Assembly (NCBI GenBank): GCA_007134115.1
Contig: SLLK01000007.1
Coordinates: forward strand, 1 to 5,499
From: Gammaproteobacteria bacterium
GTDB taxonomy: Bacteria; Pseudomonadota; Gammaproteobacteria; UBA5335; SLRW01
DNA: 5,499 bases
Direction of reading: 5' to 3'
How positions within the stretch are numbered: position 1 is the stretch's first letter; every line of letters begins with the position of its first letter. A program made the translations under genes and the position numbers. Below are positions 1 through 5,210 of this stretch, in pieces. The notes beneath the pieces are model-generated. The model did no database searches. It saw nothing but the letters and a program-made list of their open reading frames with translations, and was not told where the DNA came from.

Positions 1-196
1 AACATCCGCTTGCTGCTGCGGCACCTGGCGGCCTTTTTGCGACGCTTGCTCCGCTGGCTGCTTCAGGACACAAGCCCAAGCCAAGCGCGATGGCCAATGA
101 CGGAGCCCCACGCGGCAGCAACCTGACGGATCATTGGGTAGAGACGACGACCGTTACACTGAGGTCCATTCTCCCGTATCAGGCCGGCGAACGGCC
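1..196. other. No convincing gene; unexplained open frame at left edge
   Basis: Plus frame 1 is open from the window edge to a TGA at 124-126. It would encode about 41 residues beginning with a Leu/Arg-rich stretch (NIRLLLRHLAAFLRRLLRWL). This could be the tail of a gene that starts outside the window, but I recognise no family and codon choice does not decide it. The minus strand here lies downstream of the Spy-like remnant. It does not continue that family's C-terminal part (the usual helices after the second LTXXQ region) in any frame I checked, so that end appears to be lost or replaced. Confidence 0.3.
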
Positions 197-197
197 T
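181..197. repeat. 6-bp inverted repeat at the end of the Spy-like remnant
   Basis: AGGCCG at 181-186 and CGGCCT at 192-197 form a perfect 6-bp stem with a 5-base loop. It starts within the TAA stop codon of the minus-strand Spy-like remnant. There is no T-tract on the minus strand, so it is not a canonical intrinsic terminator. It may be a remnant of one or may be chance. Confidence 0.35.
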
Positions 198-378
198 TAT
201 TCAGAATCGACTATGTACCGCTCACCTGTGGCAATCGCTTCGCGCTGCATGCACTCGAACAACTCCTGGGTACGCTCGGCCTGCACCTCGGTCAGTTCCA
301 GTCCGTCGGCGAGGTCCAGCACGTGTCGCGGGCCGGGATACCCGTTCAGTTCAGCGGGCAAAGCAAAGCCCATTCCAC
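197..378 (-). pseudogene. Spy/LTXXQ-like periplasmic protein, internal fragment
   Basis: The minus-strand reading from about 378 down to the TAA at 197-199 contains GMGFALPAELNGYPGP, then HVLDLADGLELTEVQAERTQ and LFECMQREAIATGERYI. This matches the conserved core of a Spy/CpxP-like family: a GMGLAL-AELNGYPGP motif, an LT-EQ-type helix, and a helix ending in GER-I. From family knowledge these are small secreted or periplasmic helical proteins linked to envelope or metal stress. There is no signal peptide. The nearest start, a GTG at 427, gives an N-terminus unlike the family, and the C-terminal helices are missing after residue E76. The 5' edge lies at the same place where Crp homology starts on the opposite strand. 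I take it as a non-functional remnant. The family assignment comes from motif memory, not from a search. Confidence 0.6.
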
Positions 379-693
379 CCACGCGAGGCCGTGCTGCAGG
401 GTCTGCGGTCCGATCCCGACATGGCACTGCAGATCACCGCGAGAATGGCGTAGCTCGTCCAGGCCACTCGAACCCGTGTCGCATTAGTCAGCCTCAACAG
501 GGCCCGTGACCGAGTGCTCCGCTACATTCAGCTCGCCCAACGTGACGACACCGGCCACGTTGCCATCCACCCCAAATGGAAGGCCGTTGCTACAGAACTC
601 GCGCTGACGGATGAAGCTGTCTATCGGGCGCTGGCACACCTGGAACGTGAAGGGGTGATTCAGCGAAACGGGAAAAACCTCTGGCTGACGTAG
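364..693 (+). pseudogene. Crp/Fnr-family regulator, C-terminal remnant with internal stop
   Basis: Plus frame 1 reads PREAVLQGLRSDPDMALQ...ITARMA, then a TAG at 451-453, then LVQATRTRVALVSLNRARDR and onward to a TAG at 691-693. This is the layout of a Crp/Fnr protein from the end of the effector domain through the dimerisation helix to the winged helix-turn-helix. The SLNRARDRVLRYIQLAQ segment, the WKAVATELALTDEAVYRALA recognition helix and the final LEREGVIQRNGKNLWL wing are all typical. The roughly 120-residue cyclic-nucleotide-type domain that should precede it is absent. That space is occupied by the opposite-strand Spy-like remnant. Truncation plus an in-frame stop in the dimerisation helix make it a pseudogene. 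A free HTH fragment started after the stop is conceivable, but I see no ribosome binding site for one. Confidence 0.75.
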
Positions 694-819
694 GTCGCCA
701 TTGCCGGTCTGGAACGACCAGGCAGACGCCTATGGAGACACTGATCTATGCGCATCTGGGCCGCGTTTAAGGCAAGGCGAAATCCGACGAGCGTGCGTTA
801 CGGGACCAGTAGTCGGCGC

Positions 820-839
820 GCTACAGCTCCTGCTGTAGC
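820..839. repeat. 8-bp stem, 4-base loop hairpin
   Basis: GCTACAGC (820-827), loop TCCT, GCTGTAGC (832-839) is a perfect inverted repeat. It lies 48 bases before the ATG of the DUF1622 gene. There is no T-tract after it, so it is not an intrinsic terminator. An operator half-site pair or a 5'-leader stem-loop is possible. One such repeat is not far from chance expectation in a window of this length. Confidence 0.5.
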
Positions 840-854
840 ATCTGTCCATCTGTC
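839..854 (+). repeat. Tandem direct repeat of an octamer
   Basis: CATCTGTC occurs twice without a gap at 839-846 and 847-854, directly abutting the preceding hairpin. It lies in the presumed promoter or leader region of the downstream DUF1622 gene. No known binding site was recognised. Confidence 0.6.
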
Positions 855-887
855 GGTGGGGCACTGGCGCTTTCGAGAATCACTCCT

Positions 888-1244
888 ATGCAGACGTTTT
901 TCATGGTTGTCGAGACCATCGCATTTGCGATCGAAGCCCTCGGCGTCGCCGTGATGCTATTGGGCTTCCTTCTGGCGGGAGGGCACTATTTCGCTACGCC
1001 GAACCGATTCAGCGACCACAAAGCCTACGTCCGCCTCCGTCACTCGATCGGTCGCTCCATTCTGCTCGGCCTGGACCTGCTGATTGCTGGTGACATCATC
1101 AAGACAGTGGTGATCTCGGGCTCCGATATGTCCGATATCATGGTGCTTGCCGCCATCGTGCTCATACGCACTTTTCTAAGTCTGACGTTGCACCTCGAAC
1201 TAGAAGGTCGTTGGCCATGGCAAGGCACCGACGACCAGCGATGA
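888..1244 (+). CDS. DUF1622 family small membrane protein
   Basis: This 118-residue protein has three hydrophobic segments, at about residues 6-32, 53-76 and 80-103. It has the hallmark features of the DUF1622 family: an LRHSIGRSILLGLDLLIAGD block at the start of the second segment, and a VLIRTFLSLTLHLELEGRWP block at the end of the third. Its length is normal for the family. It is an inner-membrane protein of unknown function. The start ATG at 888 is preceded only by a weak GAG (874-876 region); M6 (ATG 903) is an alternative that would shorten the first helix. No partner gene is evident. It lies between two broken regulator genes, and the GlxA remnant begins about 40 bases after its TGA. 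It appears to be the only intact gene in the first 2 kb. Confidence 0.85.
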   Translation: MQTFFMVVETIAFAIEALGVAVMLLGFLLAGGHYFATPNRFSDHKAYVRLRHSIGRSILLGLDLLIAGDIIKTVVISGSDMSDIMVLAAIVLIRTFLSLTLHLELEGRWPWQGTDDQR

Positions 1245-1284
1245 GAAGGAGAAGATTCCAACCCTGAGCTGTCACTCTTGGCTA

Positions 1285-2043
1285 GTGGTCCTCCCCCCGG
1301 GCGATACACCCATCGGGCCCTGGAGGGAAGAAATCGCGTGGCTGATAGGGCATCACCGGGCTGGTGCGACAATCTGCTCGGTCTACACGGAAGCCGTGTT
1401 CCCTGCCGAGGCGGGGGTGCTTGACGGGCTTGAGGCAACCACCCACTGGGCAACCACGCGGACGTTCGCCGAACACTATCCGACGGTCCGGCTCCACCCG
1501 GAGCGCATACTGTGCCCTGCCGGCCCCGGTCACCGCATCGTCACCGCAGGTGGTTCCACCTCCTGAACGGACCTGGCGCTTTACCTGATCGCCAGTTTTA
1601 GCGGGGAGGCGGAGGCCCGGCGTGTCGCCAGGGTTTTCCTGCTCGGGGACCGCGGCGAGGGACAACTTCTCTTCGCGGCCATGACCAGAATCCGCAAGCA
1701 TGATGACCAGGTCATCACTGCCTGCCAGCAATGGCTGGTGGAACACTACGACGAACGCAATCCGGTCACCCGGATGGTGCAGTTTTCCGGGTTATCGGAG
1801 CGCACGTTCAAACGACGCTTCAGGGCTGCGACCGGCTATGCGCCGCTCGACTACGTGCAGACTCTACGGATCGAGGAAGCAAAGCAGATACTCGAGAAGG
1901 ACGGGCTCTCCACCGAACAGGCAGCGCACCAAGTGGGGTACGAGGATCCCGCGTTTTTCCGGCACCTGTTCAAACGCATGACCGGCGTGACACCGGCACG
2001 ATACCGGGAGCGCTATCGACGGATCGGAGCCCCTCACCCGTGA
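1285..2043 (+). pseudogene. GlxA-like DJ-1/PfpI + AraC HTH regulator, truncated and split by TGA
   Basis: Two open frames, 1285-1566 and 1681-2043, share a reading frame and are one gene interrupted by TGA at 1564-1566. The first half is the DJ-1/PfpI-like domain: VVLPPGD, AWLIGHHRAGATICS, AEAGVLDGLEATTHWA, IVTAGGSTS. After the stop the match resumes at once with TDLALYLIASFSGEAEARRV, then VFLLGDRGEGQLLFAA, and then the AraC double HTH (FSGLSERTFKRRFRAATGYA; AAHQVGYEDPAFFRHLFKRM). In GlxA-type regulators this stop position is commonly Trp, so TGG to TGA is the simplest change. About 70-90 N-terminal residues are missing: the frame enters mid-domain just after the DUF1622 gene, and GTG 1285 has no good ribosome binding site. 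The usual nucleophile-elbow Cys is Tyr (VYTEA instead of VC-GA). ATG 1681 could give a free 120-residue HTH protein, but no Shine-Dalgarno precedes it. Intact family members are cytoplasmic transcription factors. Confidence 0.85.
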
Positions 2044-2173
2044 GCATCAGACCTCACAATGAGGCGCCGGGGTACTCACGATAACGGGGGAAGTCCAATC
2101 ATAGACCGGAAGTGTCTACCAGATCGGGGGCAATCCATCTCACCGGAACGAGTCCTCGGCATTCCCGGGGCGG

Positions 2174-2203
2174 TTCAGTGCACAGAACTGGAAAGCGTAT
2201 GAT
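2174..2203 (+). promoter_or_regulatory. Candidate sigma-70 promoter for the two-TM protein gene
   Basis: TATGAT at 2198-2203 matches the -10 consensus at five of six positions. TTCAGT at 2174-2179 is a poor -35 with an 18-base spacer. Transcription would begin near 2210, giving a leader of about 23 bases to the ATG at 2233. Confidence 0.35.
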
Positions 2204-2221
2204 CCCCCGAGGGAGTACGCC

Positions 2222-2226
2222 GGGAG
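2222..2226 (+). promoter_or_regulatory. Ribosome binding site for the two-TM protein
   Basis: GGGAG lies 6 bases before the ATG at 2233 and supports that start over later in-frame Met codons such as M11. Confidence 0.6.
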
Positions 2227-2232
2227 ACTGGA

Positions 2233-3399
2233 ATGAAGGGAGTCTACTACTGGTTGGTCGGCATGTTCGGCAGGCCGTGGGCTGCCGCCGTGCCAGCGCT
2301 GGCGACTGCTGTCCTGGGTCTGCTGGGCGGGTACTTCGTCTGGGAACTGCGCAGCGACCAGGCCCCGGCGCCCTGGCTCTGGCTCGCCGTCGTTGGCGCA
2401 GCGCTCACGGTAGCCGTGGTCACCGGTTTGCGCGAAGCCGGCCGGGATTACCGGCAGAAGACGCAGAGCGACGAACTCCATGAATCGATTCAAGCAGTCC
2501 GTGAGGTCGCCCAGACGATGCCTCCACGGACTTTCCTCGTCGACTTTGACCGCCTGATCCAGCGCGACGCCGAAGCAACCGAGCGGGTCGTGCGCGGGTA
2601 TTTTGAGCAGACCTGGGAGAGCGAAGGGGATCGCGCAAGGTTCCGGGAGCGCGTCGACGAGACCATCCGCCACATTCTTGACGCGGTCCTCGATCTGGCG
2701 TGGACCTGGGACGAAGCCAGCACGGAGCCCGGCGTTGTCTATCGTGTAAACATCATGTGGTACTACAGTCGAGCGTACCTCGAGGAAAATTCCAGTCTGC
2801 GAGCCAGGGTTCTGGAAGAGCTCCGTTTCTACCCCGAAAGCGAGCGCGAGTCACTGCTAGCCGATGAGTACACGACTGGTGTCCTGCGAGTGGATCCGGC
2901 CCTGACAACCAACAGCTTTGAACGTGGCGCTGCCAACCCTGACGACCCGGAACCGCTCGCCCTTCTCGTCGGCCCGATGCTTGAGTCCCCAAAGACCGAT
3001 CAAGCTGTGCTGGAGACGGTCCGAGGATTCAATCTGCCAGGTGCACCCACGGCGGTCGCAACCGTGCGCTCGGACTACGTCGAGGACAGCGACGAATTCG
3101 CCGTACACGTCACCGAACACGCCCTATACACGTCGGCGAGCCGCAAGCGGATCGCCGCGTACTATCGCGACGACCACAAGGGCAAGAGCATCGTCTCGTT
3201 CACGATTCGAGGGCCGGTCAGCGCCGCAACCGAAGAGTCGCCAGTGACGCTCGGCGCGGTGAACGTCTACCGGAACTATGCCGGAATCATGGGTGGGCTC
3301 GATCGGGCACGCCAGTTCTCCCTGGTCACAGCCCCGTTCCGCAACCTGCTCTTCCGTCTGATGCTATTGCGAGGAAAGGTTGACGGGGAGCAAGTGTAA
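2233..3399 (+). CDS. Two-TM membrane protein with GAF-like cytoplasmic domain, function unknown
   Basis: I do not recognise a named family for this 388-residue protein. Two hydrophobic helices at about residues 16-38 and 47-66 are joined by a short polar loop (RSDQAPAP). The large remainder is hydrophilic and likely cytoplasmic. Residues 68-95 form a charged helical linker. Residues 104-158 are helical and rich in acidic and basic residues. From about 145 to 375 the order of elements suggests a GAF-type sensory fold: helix HILDAVLDLAW, strand YRVNIMWYY, a long insert, then strands SIVSFTIRGP and LGAVNVYRNYAGIMGG and a closing helix. The GAF call is inferred from pattern only. No catalytic motif (kinase, GGDEF, EAL, HD, nuclease or protease) is visible, so any output must come from conformational change or a partner. 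The next gene, encoding a small basic protein, follows after 35 bases and is probably co-transcribed. Confidence 0.8.
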   Translation: MKGVYYWLVGMFGRPWAAAVPALATAVLGLLGGYFVWELRSDQAPAPWLWLAVVGAALTVAVVTGLREAGRDYRQKTQSDELHESIQAVREVAQTMPPRTFLVDFDRLIQRDAEATERVVRGYFEQTWESEGDRARFRERVDETIRHILDAVLDLAWTWDEASTEPGVVYRVNIMWYYSRAYLEENSSLRARVLEELRFYPESERESLLADEYTTGVLRVDPALTTNSFERGAANPDDPEPLALLVGPMLESPKTDQAVLETVRGFNLPGAPTAVATVRSDYVEDSDEFAVHVTEHALYTSASRKRIAAYYRDDHKGKSIVSFTIRGPVSAATEESPVTLGAVNVYRNYAGIMGGLDRARQFSLVTAPFRNLLFRLMLLRGKVDGEQV

Positions 3400-3419
3400 A
3401 CAAATAATGGAGTGCGTTC

Positions 3420-3426
3420 AGAGGAG
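3420..3426 (+). promoter_or_regulatory. Strong ribosome binding site for the 61-residue protein
   Basis: AGAGGAG lies 8 bases before ATG 3435. This near-perfect Shine-Dalgarno is the main reason to prefer the plus-strand small gene over overlapping minus-strand frames in this stretch. Confidence 0.75.
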
Positions 3427-3434
3427 TACCCGTA

Positions 3435-3620
3435 ATGGCGAGATTAACCCGGAAAGAGCTGGCGAAGCATCTGGTGTCGCCAGAGCGCTCTGGTCTTCCC
3501 ATGCATAAGCGCCAGCCCAGCAAGGAAGCAATCCTGCGGGGTATCGACAGCGCCAACCGGGAGGCCAAGAAGGCGTCCGACGAGATCCGCGCGCGCCTGC
3601 GCCGGCAGACGGCTGCGTAG
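3435..3620 (+). CDS. Small basic protein, function unknown
   Basis: This 61-residue protein has 16 Lys/Arg against 7 Asp/Glu, giving a net charge near +9. It has no membrane segment, signal peptide or Cys. Residues 1-14 (MARLTRKELAKHLV) and about 29-58 (from SKEAILRGIDSANREAKK onward) are likely amphipathic helices, separated by a Pro/Gly/Ser-containing turn (SPERSGLP). No family was recognised. The start is fixed by the AGAGGAG sequence 8 bases upstream. It follows the two-TM GAF-like gene by 35 bases on the same strand with no terminator between, so a two-gene operon is likely. Its charge would suit binding to nucleic acid, to ribosomes, or to the acidic cytoplasmic part of its neighbour; none of these is shown by the sequence. 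Confidence 0.65.
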   Translation: MARLTRKELAKHLVSPERSGLPMHKRQPSKEAILRGIDSANREAKKASDEIRARLRRQTAA

Positions 3621-3970
3621 TTTCATCCATTCCGGCTCGGGCGCCCCGTACGCTCTCTCTCCATTTGCCGTAGCACGCCCCGCTCCAGCAGTTCCCGTCA
3701 GCACGCCTGCATAGAGTACCAAGGTCGGTTATACCCGGAGTCAAGGAGCGACACGAGATGCGGCGCCCTGCCCGCCGAAACCCGCATGTCCACCGGAGAG
3801 ACCTTCACAGCTCTGGGCAATAAACAAACGCCGAGGAGTTGGCGCCGGGCGGCGGCGGAGGCAGTGAGTCACACGCCCAACCAGATACCTGAGTTACTAA
3901 CCTTTCAGGAAGCATGATTATTCCGTGACCCTGGGAGGGTTGCCGCGGAAGACGTAACCCGTTGAAATTA
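3621..3970. other. 350-base stretch without a convincing gene
   Basis: No homologous protein was recognised on either strand. A 21-codon Arg-rich frame (3758-3823, plus) has AAGGAG at 3743-3748, nine bases before its ATG, but no clear promoter. Near the tRNA side there is a weak minus-strand stem with a T-rich tail (3819-3845), listed as a possible terminator. The minus-strand frames that enter from 3444-3744 overlap the small gene and look like shadows. Confidence 0.5.
3819..3845 (-). terminator. Weak candidate terminator downstream of tRNA-Thr
   Basis: Read on the minus strand, CGCC (3844-3841), an 8-base loop and GGCG (3832-3829) form a short GC stem with one flanking G-T pair. The run TTTGTTTATT follows. 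It would lie about 125 bases past the tRNA 3' end. The stem is short for an intrinsic terminator, so this is tentative. Confidence 0.25.
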
Positions 3971-4046
<76 letters not shown>

Positions 4047-4069
4047 ATGTCTCGATCATCAGGCGCGGG

Positions 4070-4098
4070 AGTATACCGGAGCGGCAGGCGCTCCACAA
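4070..4098 (-). promoter_or_regulatory. Sigma-70 promoter of tRNA-Thr
   Basis: On the minus strand, TTGTGG (4098-4093) and TATACT (4075-4070) are separated by exactly 17 bases. The sequence after the -10 is GC-rich (CCCGCGCC), the discriminator type typical of stable-RNA promoters under stringent control. Transcription would start near 4063, leaving a leader of about 16 bases. Confidence 0.75.
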
Positions 4099-4192
4099 TT
4101 TCATCTCTCTGACCTGCCTTTCGTCGGTGATTGGCGACGGCTTGTCGCAAGGGGTCGGACAGCGCGCGCGGAGTGTGTCACTAAATGCGGCC

Positions 4193-4717
4193 ATGAACCG
4201 ACAGGCTGCGTTTACACTGATCGAGCTGATGGTGGTGGTGACCCTGGTGGCGCTGCTGGCGCTGGTCGGTGTACCCAATTTTCAGCGGATGGTCAGCGAC
4301 AACCGGGCATCGTCGCAGGCGAACAACATCATGGCGTCGCTGCAGCTCGCCCGCAACGAGGCGACCCGAACCCGGCGCCCGGTCACCGTGTGTCCATCCA
4401 CCAACCAGGAATCCTGTGCCACCGCCAGCGACTGGGATCGCGGCTGGATCGTTTTCTACGACGCCAACGAATCCGGTACGCCGGCCATCGACAACACGGA
4501 GCAGGACATCATCAACGTGGGCCAGGCGAGGTCCTCCGGAATTGCGACGTCAGGTCCGGCCCGGGTGCGGTTCCGACCCACGGGAATGACCGAAGAGACC
4601 ACCACCGTACACGTATTCACCATCACGCCCGAACGCTGTGTAAGCGACGAGGTCCGGACCATTCGTGTGGTTCCCGGTGGACGGGCGAACCTGCAACGGA
4701 CGGATTGCCCCTCATGA
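4193..4717 (+). CDS. fimT: FimT/GspH-type minor pilin
   Basis: This 174-residue prepilin-like protein has a 6-residue leader (MNRQAA), then FTLIELMVVVTLVALLAL with the conserved Glu at mature position 5, and a hydrophobic helix to about residue 27. The globular part has the GspH/FimT pattern: LQLARNEATRTRRPVTVCPS, WDRGWIVFYDAN, VRFRPTGM, and a C-terminal VVPGGRANL. Four Cys (67, 75, 149, 172) could make two disulfides. FimT is an inner-membrane prepilin processed by PilD and placed in type IV pili; in some species it binds DNA for uptake. Residue -1 is Ala rather than Gly, and GRxR reads GRAN. ATG 4193 is chosen because it gives the normal short leader; no good Shine-Dalgarno precedes it. An in-frame GTG at 4175 is possible. 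It begins a pilin operon and overlaps pilV by four bases (ATGA). Confidence 0.9.
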   Translation: MNRQAAFTLIELMVVVTLVALLALVGVPNFQRMVSDNRASSQANNIMASLQLARNEATRTRRPVTVCPSTNQESCATASDWDRGWIVFYDANESGTPAIDNTEQDIINVGQARSSGIATSGPARVRFRPTGMTEETTTVHVFTITPERCVSDEVRTIRVVPGGRANLQRTDCPS

Positions 4718-5208
4718 CCCGGCATCGCAACGGCAGTCACGGAACGCACCCTCGCCGCAGGCCTGGCCCGCACAGGCATCGTAACGGCGGCTTCACCCTG
4801 CTTGAGGTGCTGGTGGCGGTGCTGATTCTCTCCATCGGTCTCCTGGGGCTCGCCGGGCTGCAGGCTACCGGCCTGCGTTACAGCACCCATGCGGCCATTG
4901 ATTCCCAGGCCACCTTCCTGGCCTATGACTTGCTCGACCGCATCCGCGCCAATCGCGACCGGGCGCAGGACTACGAGCTGGATATGGGGGAAACGCCCAC
5001 GGGCGGTGATTTCGTCGCCCAGGATCTGGGGGACTGGGTGGACAAGGTGCGGCTGCTGCTTCCGGATACCGGCCCGGGAACCGGTCGGGGAGCCGCGGTC
5101 GCGGTGGATTCGGACCTCTACGTCACCATCACGCTGCACTGGATCGGCGACGATGACGACGAGGGCGAACCGGAACTCCGCGAGTTCCTCATCCGGTCGA
5201 GGATCTAG
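4714..5208 (+). CDS. pilV: PilV-type minor pilin
   Basis: This 164-residue prepilin has a long basic leader of 26 residues (7 Arg, 5 His) ending in NGG, then FTLLEVLVAVLILSIGLLGL, the classic PilV signature including the following AGLQATGLRYSTHAA. Cleavage is expected after G26, with the conserved Glu at residue 31. LLDRIRANRDRA after the helix is also typical of the family. The C-terminus carries an acidic run (GDDDDEGEPE) before REFLIRSRI. PilV is a minor pilin of the complex that primes type IV pilus assembly. The ATG overlaps the fimT stop, which suggests translational coupling. No alternative start exists between it and the cleavage site, so the long leader is real if this is the frame used. 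Confidence 0.9.
   Translation: MTRHRNGSHGTHPRRRPGPHRHRNGGFTLLEVLVAVLILSIGLLGLAGLQATGLRYSTHAAIDSQATFLAYDLLDRIRANRDRAQDYELDMGETPTGGDFVAQDLGDWVDKVRLLLPDTGPGTGRGAAVAVDSDLYVTITLHWIGDDDDEGEPELREFLIRSRI
5199..5203 (+). promoter_or_regulatory. Ribosome binding site for pilW
   Basis: GAGGA lies at the end of pilV, 7 bases before ATG 5211. This favours 5211 over the in-frame ATGs at 5217 and 5229. Confidence 0.6.
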
Positions 5209-5210
5209 CC

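Larger units (their letters stand above)
694..887. other. Intergenic spacer upstream of the DUF1622 gene
   Basis: No protein homology was recognised in any frame. A 12-codon mini-frame starts at ATG 732 and ends with TAA at 768-770, with no convincing role. The second half contains the hairpin at 820-839 and the tandem octamer at 839-854, listed separately. I see no clear -35/-10 pair, although the promoter of the downstream membrane-protein gene should lie here. Confidence 0.5.
2044..2232. other. Intergenic region before the two-TM protein gene
   Basis: No gene was recognised. A short stem, CCTCA (2052-2056) with TGAGG (2060-2064), lies just after the HTH stop but has no T-run. A candidate promoter for the next gene is listed separately. 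Confidence 0.5.

Noticed and set aside
90..509. Long plus-strand frames at 90-509 and 134-487
   Set aside because: Their translations show no family pattern. Recognisable homology in this stretch lies on the minus strand (Spy-like) and in plus frame 1 (Crp-like).
1040..1746. Minus-strand frames opposite DUF1622 and the GlxA remnant
   Set aside because: They are open because of high GC. Recognisable protein families are on the plus strand over the same bases.
3480..3493. Perfect 14-bp palindrome CCAGAGCGCTCTGG
   Set aside because: It lies inside the small coding region, and one such palindrome is near chance expectation for a window of this length.
3418..3744. Minus-strand frames at 3418-3744 and 3444-3722 opposite the small gene
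   Set aside because: No homology and no clear ribosome binding site. The plus-strand gene has AGAGGAG at the right distance and follows its neighbour closely.
4132..4149. Sigma-54-like TGGCGAC...TTGTC upstream of fimT
   Set aside because: The spacing is one base short and the GG/GC dinucleotides at -24/-12 do not line up.
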